From: Closterium sp. NIES-65
Taxonomy: Eukaryota > Streptophyta > Zygnematophyceae > Desmidiales > Closteriaceae
Direction of reading: 5' to 3'
Length of the DNA stretch: 64,000 bases
Assembly: GCA_948144175.1 (NCBI GenBank)
Contig: CANXME010002189.1
Span: forward strand, 124,001-188,000
In this document: positions 35,519 to 44,140 of the stretch, in pieces
Position numbering within the stretch: the first letter of the stretch is position 1
Layout: each line of letters opens with the position of its first letter
The notes under the pieces: model-generated
Seen by the model: the letters and a program-made list of their open reading frames with translations, nothing else
Told to the model about the DNA's origin: nothing
The model's database searches: none
Translations under genes and position numbers: made by a program

Positions 35519-38500
35519 TGTACATACATATATACAAACAAACCGAAACAGGAGAGAAGACTGATGGGGAAAACCCACATGTGGGTGAGGTGTGGAAGAG
35601 TAAAGAGCCCTGAAGGAAAGCTGTCTTTCACCTCAAACCTTGACACCGTTCTGCATGGCCAATGAGCAAGAAAAGTGGCACAGGTACAGGTCATGCTGTG
35701 GCGTGAGGAGCTTTAAAGCAGAGTAAACGCAGGGGTCCTTATATTACAGGCACAGACAAAACACCTGACAAGCCAAACCTCTCAAAGTAGGCATGCGGGA
35801 GTGGTCGATCCACAAGCTCGGCTTGTGGCTTTTGGAAGAATTGTCAACGAGCCACAGATTTCACTCAGTTTTAAGCTGCAAAGCATCTCCCTTTTACTAT
35901 TCTTGCGGCCCAGCCATCATTCCGTCTTCTTTTTTTCGCATTTTGACCTTGGTCCTTTCCTTTGCACCGCTCACTCTGAAAAACATGTGAGAAAGGCCAT
36001 TTATTTGTCTTGTTCTCCTGTTTCAGCTGTGCTTCTATGTGAAGCATGAGGACGCATGCATCGCACGGTTTGAGATGGTGCAACTAGATCAAAGGCCAGA
36101 CTGCAAATGCGAGATGGCTAAGCTTTTGGCAGGCCTCCCTGGGTTGTCCCTAGCCCCAGCCGGAGGCCAAAATTCAAGCCTAGAGACGACCTCTTTTTTG
36201 GCTCAGTTGGACATGACTCGACCTGGGTCGGCTTGACCCCGCGTATATAAAGTGGAATGCGTGGTGTGGCTCATCATCCTCACGTGCTCGGCTCATCATC
36301 CTCACGTGCTCGGCTTCACGTGCTCAACGCCACAGTTACTCACAGCTTGATAAGGTTGGTCAGCTGACTTATTAACTGTGGAAAAGAACCAGACAAGCTG
36401 TCAGCGTTGCCTATGTCTCTGGTGGACAAAGATGTGACTTGCAACCAATGAGTAAGGAGAGAGGAGCATACACGACGACAAGCGTTCAGCATGCAGCGAC
36501 AGCCATACATGAATGGCTTGAAATAGGCATGGATCAGCCATACATACATACATGACATGGATTGGCATTGCCAAGGGGGCTATGGACACGCATGCACACG
36601 ATCGGCATCGGAGGAGTGAGACACAGGGCATGCAGTATCGCATGGAAGGACAGGCATACATACATGACAGATAGCCTTGACAGGAGGCTGATGGTCTCGG
36701 GTATTTCACCACTAACGACTTGCATGTCAGAGAGGAGACTCCTGGAGGGAAGGGACAGGGACACAGCATCAGAAGACAAACGTGAGGAGTGTGTTGGGAT
36801 AGGGATTGACAGAAAGGAACATTGTATGGTAACAATGGTGCAACAAAAAAGCAGCACTTTCAACTATTGTGGCACACCATTCTGTAACCATGCCATCGGT
36901 GTCGCAAGTGAGCAAGTCTGCAGTCTTGCAGTCGTCCCCGTCCTGCCAGCCTTTGAAGCCTTGGGTGCTGCCACCGTAGAAGCTTTCGATCCAGGATCTC
37001 CTCAAATCCGCGAGGAATGGCACTGCCACCTCCAACCAAACACATGTTTGGCACGAATGCATGGCAGGCAAGTGAGCAGCGCTAGTGACCAGAATGCCGT
37101 TTTCGGCATGCATGTGCAGAGGGAAAGCATTGATATGGTACGGAACAGTGCCCTGGAACGAGCCTCTCAATCCTAGCCCTTACAAGCAGATATTCAGAAC
37201 GTACTCCCTTTACCAAGCAACGCTACCTGCCATCCTTACGCTGGGTGATGTGCCACAGAGTAGCGCTGGTGGAAACACACGTCCCACGGTCCTCTGCGTA
37301 AGGAAACCCTGCATCGCACACACACTTGGCATGCGCTGCGGAGTCCTCAGGATCCCCGTCCCAGTAACAGTATCCATGGCCGCTACAGGCCTCAGAGGAG
37401 GGCGAGATGCCGCAAAAGGCGGAGCAGTCATCGGATGATCGTTGAGCATCGTAGAAGTCACAGGGGTGGTCGAGGCAGTTTTTATAGATCTTCACCTCCT
37501 CGTACTGATCCATGGTGCAAATCTTCACGGGGAATCTGTCATCAGACAAGTAGTTATTGCTCACATCACTGCACGGGGAAGGCAGAGGGGGAGTACAAAG
37601 GATGGAGAGGGTGGAATGAGGGGAGAGGGTGGTAGGAGGGGAGCAGCCACAGAAGGCTGGTATACGTAAGCAGATCGTTGCGGCTGGTTGCTGGGAGCAG
37701 AGGAGGCTGTGGGCAGCTGATACGTAGATTTTCTGAACAGAACAGAACAAGGAAGAAAGGAATGTGTGGAGAAGTGAGGGAGCTACAGGGAGGGAGGTGG
37801 AGGGGGCAGGGGGCTGGGTACTCAAAAACATTTATGTACAGGTAACTTGCTTTCCTCAATAGGGCAGTTCAGCACTCAAAGAAGGACGGACGTGACACAG
37901 CATCCGTGCTGGTGCTGGATCGTTCGTGAGTGACTGTGAGGGATTGTGTGTGTGCCCAGAGGTCCGTCCATGAGGCATGTTGTATGTGACTCACAACCAA
38001 GTAAGGGCTTCCAGGTTGTCAATTGACGCCGGTAACGAGCCTGAGAGCTGGTTGCTTGAAAGGTCACTGCGATGTGAGTGTGAATGAGCAAAGGGGGGAC
38101 CTTGGTTGGATGGCACCATGACAAAAACCGCATTGCTTGCATGAGTATGAGTACAGATGCGAGAAAGCAAGGCAACAAGCAAAGAACAAGCAATCAGTTG
38201 GCGAGCTGCCAAGGGAACGCAATCTACATGGGCTCCCGCAGGGTGAGTCGGGAGGAGGGAGGTGGGGAAGAGCGAGCGAGCAGGGAGGAGGGAGGTGGGG
38301 CAGAGCGAGCAGGGAGGAGGGAGGTGGGGAAGAGAGAGGGGACATGTTAAACCATGCAAGCCCTTCACTTATCTGCAATGTGATCTGAACGCATGTAAGT
38401 GAAGGGCTCGCATGGTTTTAAGCTTGAGAGAGGAGAGAGGCTGACATGGTTTCAAGGCTGGGGAGGTTGGAGAAGCAGTCAGGGAGGGACCCGGCAAGCC

Positions 38501-40883
38501 TGTTGTTGGCCAAGATGCTGCATAAGAAGGAGGGGAGGAGGGTAGCAGGCAGTAGGAGGAGTGCACGGGAACGAGGAGACAGGAGTAGATTAGGCAGCGA
38601 GGAGAGGCAAAACAGTGTGAATCTCCTTGATACAAAATCGAATAGGTCAGGCTCTGCTTAGATACGCGGGTCCAAGGCGGCTGTGGCTCTGGCATGAGCG
38701 TGTATGTGTGAATTCATTCTTCTTACCACGGCGATGGAAATTTAGCAGTGGCTGCAGCACATTGCAGCACAAACAACCACAGACCCATGACATGTCGGCA
38801 GGGGTTGATACGGTTAAGTTACACAATCCATACATACATGGCGCTGGAAAGCTAAACCACACCAGTCTAGGGTGGTTAAGGAGGTGGCTAGGGGTGGCTA
38901 GGGAGGTGGCTAGGGAGGTGGCTAGGGAGGTGGCTAGGGAGGTGGCTAGGGAGGTGGCTAGGGGTGGCTAGGGAGGTGGCTGGGGAGGTGGCTAGGGGTG
39001 GCTAGGGAGGTGGCTGGGGAGGTGGCTCACAGGGACGTGAGTGCGGTCAAGCTGCCAAACGAAGGGATGGTCCCCGTGAAGAGGTTGGCCGACAGGTCGC
39101 TGCCAAGGGCGTTGTCGTGCGGAGGGCAGGCAGGGGGTTGTGGCGTTGTGAGGTAGACAAGGGGAGGCAGGTGGTTGAGGGAAGCACAAGGGGGCATGCG
39201 CATGTTCAATGTCTGAGCATTCTCACGACACACACTCAATGCTACATGGAAAGAACATGTGCACGCGACGTGGTAGTGTTATGTGAATGAAAGGACATGC
39301 GCAACCACACATACAACATTCATGCATACATGCAACATTCATGCACACACGGGACCTTCATGCAGCACGTATACACTCACAATTGAGCCCATGGCATGTC
39401 GCATGGAATGGAAGCCTCACAGATTCACCAGGTTGACCAGACTGTCAAGAGTTGTTGGCAGTTCCCTGCTGAACTGGTTGGATTGAAGTACACTGCCGGA
39501 TGGGGAACGGGCGAGGGGGGGAAGGTGGGGAGAGGGAAATTGGATAGAGGGATCATGTCCAGAATTTTGTGTGCAGTTTTGATGGCTTTGCAAAGCCGTA
39601 CCGAGTCCTCGAGTATTCTGAGATGGTTTCAGGGAGCCAAGTTGGACTAGGCAATGAGAATGTAGCACAGGCAGCACGGGCATGAGATGGTGGCACGGGG
39701 ACGTTACAGGGAGGTGAGCTGCAGCAATGCTCCAATGCTGGACGGCAGGGAGCCGAGCTTGTTTTCACCAGCCAGGTTTCTGGGGCGACAGGTAAGGGAC
39801 AGCCACGCAGGGAGGCCAAGCGGGAGACAGGGAGGAAAAATCAAGCAAGTAGAAATAGTCAGCGCGCGAAATAAAAACTGGAATCGAGGGTAATGGTTCC
39901 GATTGGAATCGTTGTAACTCAACCAATTACGCTCAACGCACACAATTCCGCTTGCTTGTGATGTAACAATCACGGGTCAAATATTACTACACGCCTACAC
40001 GCTGGTAACCACAACAACTATACGATGGCAATTATGCTCTAGAACTGAAAAACATACCTCTGCTCTGATGCATGCAACTATGCCTTACATAACGCTACGT
40101 GATCATGGTAACAACCACGCCTTACATGCTGACAATGACAACCATGTCTTACATGCTTGTAACCATGCCCTGGTCATCACAAGCCAGCACTTGAGCGGTG
40201 GTGCAGTCGTCCTCTTGATTCCACCCCGTGAACCCAACCACCTGCCCCTCCACGCTCATTGCCGCTCGCAGGTCCTCAATCGCAGACACTGCCATTCGGA
40301 CAACAAGTTGGGGGGTGAGGGAAAAGGAGGAGGACGGTAGAACGATACCAGCTTCATGATCAGGCATCGGCAAAGAAATACCATCCAGTGCCAAACAGCT
40401 CAATGCAGACCTCTTCCGGACTTATTTTATATTTCCTTCTGGAGCCTGGTTCTTGTGCCCTTGTTTCCTGGTCGCCGTTTACTGGACCGTCCACCCTCTG
40501 CGTCCGACGGTGCCCATGAAGAGTAACGCCATGTGCTTGCAACTTGCGCTTCCCATTCAGGGTACCAAGATGTAACGCCTGTGGGCTGTGTTAAAGGGCA
40601 TCCGCTGCGCCTAAAATAACACCCTCGTTTTGAACCCAGTGGGTAGCGAGGTTATACAAGGAATTGCGGCTGCGACGCGTCTGCGAATCATGTATCGAAT
40701 ACCTTGCGAGGCATGCCAGGGGATGGCAGCGACAGTGGCGGAGTGGAACAGCAGAGCAGCCAGCAGCAGCGCGCCGAGCAGAAGCTTCCGCAGAAGCCAT
40801 GATGCTTCGAACTGACGCCTGTACACCCACTGGCAGTGCTGGTATGGCGGCGTGTACAAACGCTCTCTTGGTTCCTCCTTCAT
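15286..40883 (-). CDS. Secreted LRR/EGF - L-type lectin - papain protease - LysM protein, 47 exons
   Basis: Forty-seven exons can be placed by GT-AG borders from an ATG at 40881-40883 to a TAA at 15286-15288. Their lengths sum to 6,978 nt (2,325 codons plus stop) with every junction phase matching and no internal stop. Order: signal peptide; six modules each made of an LRR cap (CxxxxxxxxC-type), 2 to 6 LRR exons and a Cys-rich EGF-like exon; L-type lectin; 36-bp linker exon; papain-like protease; two EGF-like exons; four LysM-like units; stop. No kinase, transmembrane tail or GPI-type end is seen, so it is predicted to be secreted. Inferred role: glycan-targeted extracellular proteolysis, in defence or in wall remodelling. 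Least certain are the start (28 residues precede the hydrophobic core; an unseen upstream exon is possible) and the exon 39/40 junction, where another short exon may hide. A decayed tandem copy lies at 1-11.34 kb. Confidence 0.85.
16063..16357. repeat. 25-bp minisatellite in intron 45
   Basis: About twelve copies of a 25-bp unit built on gagcagtagagcagttgtga and atcaa. On the minus strand the array begins within about 10 bases of the exon 45 donor. Confidence 0.9.
17387..18250 (-). CDS. Main gene exons 42-43: two EGF-like units
   Basis: Exon 42, 18077-18250: NPCGTFPCRVNGSSNSCLCK then VEAPNGDGSRSCAYG. Exon 43, 17387-17527: DVCSGSTRNPCEVGSCINDG then KGSYTCVCPPTHVLD and FPTCSRG. Both are phase 1 on each side. 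The six-Cys spacing of exon 43 is EGF-like with a SYTCVC core. They link the protease to the LysM tail, a position where granulin or EGF-type units occur in some plant papain-like enzymes. Confidence 0.75.
18520..21375 (-). CDS. Main gene exons 37-41: linker and papain-like (C1A) protease
   Basis: Exon 37, 21340-21375, is a 36-bp micro-exon (GYPEPPPLPDFR). Exon 38, 20458-20631: SWRMPTYSTWTVDPRWLPED then QGFSC, with the oxyanion-hole Gln. Exon 39, 19927-20102: EGCWAYAVVASIEAAYGIAN with catalytic Cys. Exon 40, 19213-19344: GYFGLMLAVWRQPVVVHIEA then SFIDYDG. Exon 41, 18520-18760: GCYTGNLNHVVLVTGFL with catalytic His, and FWKIRNSWGTQWGASGY with catalytic Asn. All four active-site residues are kept. 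There is no I29/ERFNIN inhibitor prodomain, unlike most plant papain-like proteases. The stretch between CTSGSPTKAFEEL and VRGFERTAF is short for the family, so a missed exon in 19.35-19.92 kb is possible. Confidence 0.85.
19808..19873. repeat. (GAG)n microsatellite in intron 39
   Basis: About 20 GAG triplets. The apparent poly-Glu and poly-Ser frames are not genes. Confidence 0.9.
21080..21270. repeat. Cluster of GAACCG/GGTTCGG motifs in intron 37
   Basis: Repeated short inverted motifs (gaccgaacc, ggttcggttcgg). Similar clusters recur at about 24,410-24,540 and 25,310-25,470. Confidence 0.5.
21608..22267 (-). CDS. Main gene exon 36: L-type (legume) lectin domain
   Basis: One 660-bp exon, phase 1 on both sides, encodes the whole legume-lectin-like domain (about 220 residues, close to the family length). 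Visible marks: GGNGLALVVSATNKT (the GLAF-type strand), the metal site AVEFDTWLNQEHNDTSASHI with Glu, Asp, Asn, Asp and His at the expected spacing (Mn and Ca ligands), YFAWVEYKPDD-SLKVFLA, and SFYFGFVAAT before the end. All ligands expected for sugar binding by known plant L-type lectins are therefore present. Sugar preference cannot be read from sequence by eye. Confidence 0.85.
22854..28471 (-). CDS. Main gene exons 28-35: module 6 (cap, 6 LRR, Cys-rich)
   Basis: Cap exon 28345-28471: MKAWRGYDGKGTWMRDGKCA, second Cys in HITCDGDN. Six LRR exons of exactly 72 bp: 28022-28093 (DVNGTRVAGSIPALISNLVH), 27812-27883 (DLSKNRFSGTVPSAIGQLTN), 27365-27436 (KLSYNSFTGDLPKTISTLRR), 26819-26890 (DLGANAFTGQIPQGVCSMTA), 26566-26637 (ILAENSFTGPVPDCISSLTN), 24216-24287 (ALQHNHLSWQVPPSLEPLKR). 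Cys-rich exon 22854-23212 starts NLNNNMLTGALV and ends MSECAPFCGLSSKSPPCGGF, VCICNEGYITG, CIPEG. The intron before the last LRR exon is large (about 2.3 kb) and holds a MITE and a 72-bp tandem array. Confidence 0.85.
24776..25289. mobile_element. PIF/Harbinger-like MITE in intron 33
   Basis: 514 bp with inverted ends gggggtgtccaacgcg and cgcgctggacaccccc (one mismatch), flanked on both sides by TAA (24773-24775 and 25290-25292). A 3-bp TWA target duplication and G-rich termini are typical of Tourist/PIF-Harbinger MITEs. No coding capacity seen. Confidence 0.65.
25505..25730. repeat. Degenerate 21-bp repeat in intron 33
   Basis: About ten loosely repeated units of the type aagttgcctaattgggaac. 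Confidence 0.6.
25878..26425. repeat. 72-bp tandem array with a perfect palindrome per unit, intron 33
   Basis: Seven full copies and one partial copy (starts at 25878, 25950, 26022, 26094, 26166, 26238, 26310, 26382), nearly identical. Each full unit contains the perfect 20-bp palindrome cttttgaggcgcctcaaaag. The 72-bp period is divisible by three, so open frames of about 150-220 codons appear on both strands. I treat them as repeat artefacts. Confidence 0.9.
27421..27521. repeat. 34-bp perfect palindrome between 33-bp direct repeats at the exon 31 acceptor
   Basis: The 33-bp segment 27421-27453 recurs exactly at 27489-27521, with a perfect 34-bp palindrome between them (27454-27487, centre gagtcgactc). 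The repeat spans the 5' end of exon 31 and its acceptor, so two identical 3' splice sites exist (about 27437 and 27505). Confidence 0.9.
28614..30244 (-). CDS. Main gene exons 24-27: module 5 (cap, 2 LRR, Cys-rich)
   Basis: Cap exon 30118-30244: KSAWGGFDGGGTWSESTPCE with the second Cys in HVKCND. LRR exons: 29723-29794 (NVSGQGIAGSIPINIQDLLH) and 29077-29148 (DLSHNQLSGKLPSGLSRLQG). Cys-rich exon 28614-28939: SLRSNYLYGGALPTSMC, the shared Cys tract, then TATCACGPSFKMGSTPWSC and SNSEC at the donor. The donor of exon 25 sits in the last unit of a 19-bp tandem array. This module is the partner of the paralogue exons at 6.9-9.0 kb. Confidence 0.8.
29543..29732. repeat. 19-bp minisatellite carrying copies of a splice donor, intron 25
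   Basis: Ten copies of catgctcacagcaacgtga. The last copy overlaps the end of exon 25, so every unit repeats the exon end and the GTGAGC donor on the minus strand. Confidence 0.9.
30483..31830 (-). CDS. Main gene exons 20-23: module 4 (cap, 2 LRR, Cys-rich)
   Basis: Cap exon 31704-31830: LMAAWGGFDGDGTWKSGMPC then ERMTFVSCDSTNRIE. LRR exons: 31336-31407 (NVSGQGIPGSIPEAISGLKS) and 30949-31020 (DLSRNYLTGSLPSSISNLLN). Cys-rich exon 30483-30793 is shorter than its neighbours; after FYSGTLFKTICRV it jumps straight into the shared tract ALSLHDNCFPSDAVPCALPH. It ends CITLLPTSEC at a phase-1 donor. Confidence 0.8.
31110..31195. repeat. cacgaccactac-type repeat in intron 21
   Basis: Short imperfect tandem repeat of cacgaccac and taccacgac units. 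Confidence 0.7.
32077..33924 (-). CDS. Main gene exons 16-19: module 3 (Cys-less cap, 2 LRR, Cys-rich)
   Basis: Cap exon 33804-33924 reads LEDLLALWGSPRGPWQSETP then VSLLRFVVPDSEKFIVSL: the fold signature is there, but both cap cysteines are gone. LRR exons: 33351-33422 (DLSNQGLFGPIPPFLSLLTR) and 32725-32796 (DLSFNQLSGSIPSSFSLLKR). Cys-rich exon 32077-32405: ALRSNYLYGGSLPTTMC, LSLHDNCFPSDAVPC, QCSAFCSLSP, PPCAGRGYCFWEGGE, CVCGEGYDNGAD, CASLIPQTDC. A tract of about 185 bp inside this exon is identical to exons 23 and 27. Confidence 0.8.
32876..32902. repeat. (CAG)n microsatellite in intron 17
   Basis: Nine CAG triplets in an intron of the main gene. Confidence 0.9.
34153..37022 (-). CDS. Main gene exons 9-15: module 2 (cap, 5 LRR, Cys-rich)
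   Basis: Cap exon 36878-37022: KGWQDGDDCKTADLLTCDTD. LRR exons: 36664-36741 (78 bp, VVSGEIPETISLLSRLS), 36344-36418 (75 bp, DSLSGSFPQLISQLTNL), 35235-35306 (VLSDAFLPETFPAGISLMTY), 34908-34976 (GLSRNSFFGPFPEVTGLVQL), 34691-34759 (DISYNYFTGSMPTLTKMSSL). Cys-rich exon 34153-34469: SLRNNFISSGI, NNCFAPEDVPC, TCSDFCGM, PPCAGHGYCFGEGW, CQCFEGYVPG. The slightly odd LRR lengths (78, 75, 69) suggest this is one of the older modules. All phases fit. Confidence 0.8.
35480..35515. repeat. (TA)n microsatellite in intron 11
   Basis: About 18 TA dinucleotides in the intron before exon 12. Confidence 0.9.
37240..40883 (-). CDS. Main gene exons 1-8: signal peptide and module 1 (cap, 5 LRR, Cys-rich)
   Basis: Exon 1, 40703-40883: hydrophobic core LLLGALLLAALLFHSATVAA, probable cleavage after VAA. 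Exon 2, 40153-40288: LRR cap GFTGWNQEDDCTTAQVLACD. LRR exons: 39708-39779 (NLAGENKLGSLPSSIGALLQ), 39421-39492, 39031-39099 (DLSANLFTGTIPSFGSLTAL), 38446-38517, 37995-38066 (DLSSNQLSGSLPASIDNLEA). Each is 72 bp (one 69), all phase 2. Exon 8, 37240-37568: a last LRR-like strand (DVSNNYLSDD) and a Cys-rich end DDCSAFC, SEACSGHGYCYWDGDP, KCVCDAGF, CVS, resembling an EGF unit. Exon 8 leaves in phase 1, the same phase in which the cap exon entered. Confidence 0.85.
38876..39027. repeat. 12-bp minisatellite abutting the exon 5 donor
   Basis: About a dozen copies of a unit like ggtggctaggga. On the minus strand the array starts directly at the GTGAGCCACC donor of exon 5. Confidence 0.85.
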
Positions 40884-41906
40884 CTCGCCTGAGAATTCCT
40901 ATAACGCGGTGGATCCTGGTGGTGCGTTCTTAGTAGGTGATGCAGCCGCACCTTGGCTGGTGCTTGACGTTACAAGTGGGCTCTAGTATTATCTGCGTCA
41001 GGTGAGAGCACGAAGCCGCACATGGTGAACCCAACACAGTGACTTGACAGAAACTGCATACTGCTCCATGTGATAGTGTAAGTGTTAGGGTTGGAGGGGG
41101 GGCGGGGGGGAAGGTGGTCTCGTGAGCCTCATCTCGTGAAATCGGCTCTGAGAGTACAGTAGCCGATAGGAAGGTACTAGGACATGCCATGGAACCAATA
41201 GTGAGGAGTCTAAACAGTTGCCTGCAGTAATTGTAAGCACGTAAGGAGATGGCGTGTTGGTGTTCTCTTCTGGCTTTTGAGCTTGCCATTCACGTCTAAA
41301 ATCAGAGCTATCCGTGCATTTATGTGACAACCGTTTCACCCGCATATATACCAAACGGGTCCACCGTTCTGACTCAATCTGAAGTTGGTTCAATACTGTT
41401 CGTCAGTTCCTTAGAAACCCACGACGAAACCTCAATCTCGAACGAAAAAACGAGGGGGGTGAGAGGTGACACCCTTGTTGTGCCATACCTTCTGTGACGC
41501 TGTCATCGAGTCTTTGCAGAACCACATTGGGCAAACTTCACACACTCGGCTGGGAGATCGACGAGAATCATCAGGTCTGTGTGGGTCCTGAATATTTTGC
41601 TCAGAATGGGTTAGCACATCTGGGGTCACAAAACAGTCAGAAATGGATTTTAGTGCTGCGAAGCTTATGGAAATCAGAGAAATGACCAACGAAAAATATC
41701 TGATACCCTCCACATTCTGGGTCATTCGACATCATTTTTATCAGGTGGTGTGCCCTAGGGCTCTCCGTGAGCCGGCTCTCCCAGATCGCCCTGCCTTGCA
41801 CAGTACCACCAACGACTTGAGCCTTATTTTCGATATATTCACTTATGGTACTCACCAACCTTTGTGTACATCTTCGTTCTCAGAATCGTAAGATAATATA
41901 CAGTGA
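40884..41906. other. 5' flank of the main gene, no gene recognised
   Basis: This stretch must hold the promoter of the minus-strand gene, but I see no clear TATA box or other element. A frame at 41432-41725 on the minus strand has no recognisable motif. Confidence 0.4.
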
Positions 41907-41911
41907 GGTAC

Positions 41912-42238
41912 TGTAAGGAATTTTCTCGATATTCCTTAGTGCACCCTGCAACATCGCGTACAGCAGCAGCCGTTGTTCGCCCGTTACTGCCAACGGGGCT
42001 TCACCGACTTCGCGCGCACTGTTTCACCAAACCTCGCACTGCTGGCCTGGCCGTGTCGGCCTACGCTTCGGGACTAGCCCGAGCCTCGCTTCCAGCGTAG
42101 CACTAGCTAGCTCGCACGCTCCGCGTTACCGTTTGCATGTTTCGCGTATAAATGTTCGCTCATGCCTTCGCTCACATTTTGTACTCGTTTGACACCTTGG
42201 TGCAATTCTCGCTACTTCGATTCATTGCACCCGTAACA
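41912..42238 (+). repeat. Chromovirus 5' LTR
   Basis: Starts TGTAAGGAATTTTCTCG and ends CACCCGTAACA (TG...CA). It contains a tataaatg-like stretch (gcgtataaatgttcgctc) that may be its promoter. Confidence 0.9.
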
Positions 42239-42240
42239 CT

Positions 42241-42252
42241 TGGTATCAAAGC
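42241..42252 (+). promoter_or_regulatory. Chromovirus primer binding site
   Basis: tggtatcaaagc, two bases after the LTR. It matches the 3' end of plant initiator-Met tRNA (TGGTATCAGAGC) with one mismatch. Confidence 0.75.
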
Positions 42253-42422
42253 CTCTTTCCTTTTCGGACCGCGCATCTCCGCACTCCAGGAAATCAACTT
42301 TTGATTTTTCACTAGAAGGGACTCACGTACCTTAGCACCTAGGAGCCGCTGTCCTCGCGTTCTCTCGTAAACGCGTGCAGCCACGACTGCGCCTAGACTA
42401 AGACGAGCCGACGCCCTTCGAA

Positions 42423-43583
42423 ATGGATGAACATATCGACGTCATGACTCTCACGCAGGAGCACTTGAACGATCTGCTGCGACAAATCCGCGAGAGCGCC
42501 GAGGAAATCGCGACGCTGACGGCAGAACGCTCGTCCCTGCAAAACGACCTTACACGAGCACAATCCCAAGCACCTGGCACTCCGATTCAGTCCGCACCAC
42601 AGGCATCACAGCACGGAAGTGTGGGGCAACCCGCGAGCGCCGCAAGTGATGGCATCGTCCGCCATGACGGAGACGATGACCACCGCACGACACACCCCGA
42701 CGCGACGAATGCGGCCAGGAATCAGCCTCAAGTCACGATTTCAGTGTCGGCCGGCGAATCAGCTCTTCCGTCGCCGATGCCGCTAAAGCCGGAGCGTCCG
42801 CCATGCTTTGACCCAAGTCAGCAGGGTGGTCCTACCGTTCAGGCGTGGCTCTTCACGTTGAACGTTTTCTTCGACGTGAACTACGTTTCGGAGGAAACGT
42901 CGAAGATTCGTTACGCCATGTCGTTGCTGCGAGGACCCGCCATGGACTGGTGGCGCGTCATCGTCACGAAGCCGGTAGACTACGCGACTCTACCGACACG
43001 GGAAGGACAAACCGGACCCTGGGCGCCGTCGTATTTCGTGGAGGTGCCCCAGTATCGCACGTGGGACGCGTGGTGCGCATGTCTGCGCGCTCATTTCGAG
43101 CCAATTGCGACTTAGATCGCGGCGCGACAAAGGCTCCGCACTTGGTGCCAACTCGGTTCCGTCCAAGACTACACGAGCGGGTTTCTGGCGCTATGCGAGC
43201 AGATGGGATATATGCATGAGAGCGAGAGCATCGACCGCTACATCGGCGGCCTTAAGCAGGACATTGCTCAGGAAATTCAGCTTCACGGCGTCACCGATTT
43301 TCAGGAGATTCTCGCCATGGCGGAGAAACTCGATTTCTTCCGCCGATCGAGACCGGGGTCGTACGAAAGCAGCAATTGGGGACATCAGCCTCGTGGGACG
43401 AACGAGGGCGCTACGATACGTGCCGTCGCCGCAAATGCCGCTGCCGCACCGTTCAAAGGGCGCTGCTTTGCGTGCAATCGGCCGGGACACCGCAAGAACG
43501 AATGCTCGAAAAATGCTAAGGGAAAGGGGGAAGCTGAGCAGCAGAAACAGACCAAGCAGCAGGGAAACGCTGGAAGTAAGTAG
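42423..43583 (+). pseudogene. gag: Chromovirus gag with one TAG stop
   Basis: The start MDEHIDVMTLTQEHLNDLLR has a coiled-coil-like N-terminus. The capsid region contains TVQAWLFTLNVFF and LLRGPAMDWWR, then LRTWCQLGSVQDYTSGFLAL. The nucleocapsid zinc knuckle is CFACNRPGHRKNEC (CX2CX4HX4C). A single in-frame TAG at 43113-43115 splits the frame, probably a former Gln codon. The frame ends TAG at 43581-43583, and protease follows in another frame. Confidence 0.85.
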
Positions 43584-43645
43584 CAGACGGGCCCTCTACT
43601 GACGGGTCACGCCGCTCGCCCGACCCAACCGACCCTCACCGAGTG

Positions 43646-43774
43646 ATTGTACCGGTTCACGCAATCGACCACACCCGGCCGAATAAAGAGGGTACTACGG
43701 TAGACAGCCCTATACTGCTTAGTGGGAAAATTGGGACTGACTTAGTTAAAATATTCGTAGACGGGGGAGCCAGC
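43646..43774 (+). pseudogene. Chromovirus protease, first half, cut at the active site
   Basis: Reads ILLSGKIGTDLVKIFVDGGA then S, the retropepsin D-G/S-G motif. The copia insertion follows the AGC codon, and the rest (HSLINTATTRKLRLP) resumes at 50675 after the copia. Confidence 0.85.
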
Positions 43775-43918
43775 TGTTGGAATCACTGAACAGGAATGGA
43801 TGAACTAGCAGTGAAATGAGTACAAGTACCTAACCCTAGAATTAGTGTACCCCCTATAGGCTAACCCACTGTAGCCTAAACTAACACAACATATATAATG
43901 TTTGACACACCCCCATAG
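43775..43918 (-). repeat. Copia 3' LTR with polypurine tract
   Basis: LTR 43775-43907, TG...CA ends. The adjacent plus-strand cacccccata (43908-43918) is the minus-strand purine tract tatgggggtg. Confidence 0.85.
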
Positions 43919-44140
43919 GCAAAGTGGGGGAGAACTAGGGGTCACAAGACCAGTCAAGGCAAAGCAAGGCAAAACAAGCTCAGGGTGGATCTCAAGGATA
44001 CCACACAAATTCCGAGCACAAGCAAGTGGTCACAAGACCAGTTCACATGCAGGTTTATAATAGAGCAAAAGGTACAATGATCACAACCTAACAAGAGTAA
44101 ACATGCAGATATATATATAGAGATCACAGTACAAACAGAC

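Noticed and set aside
40604..40830. ATG at 40801 as the start of exon 1
   Set aside because: That frame does not match the phase-1 junction with exon 2 and gives no signal peptide; the frame with the hydrophobic core does.
15286..40883. Classification as an LRR receptor kinase
   Set aside because: No transmembrane segment or kinase motifs follow the ectodomain; the chain ends with LysM units and a stop.
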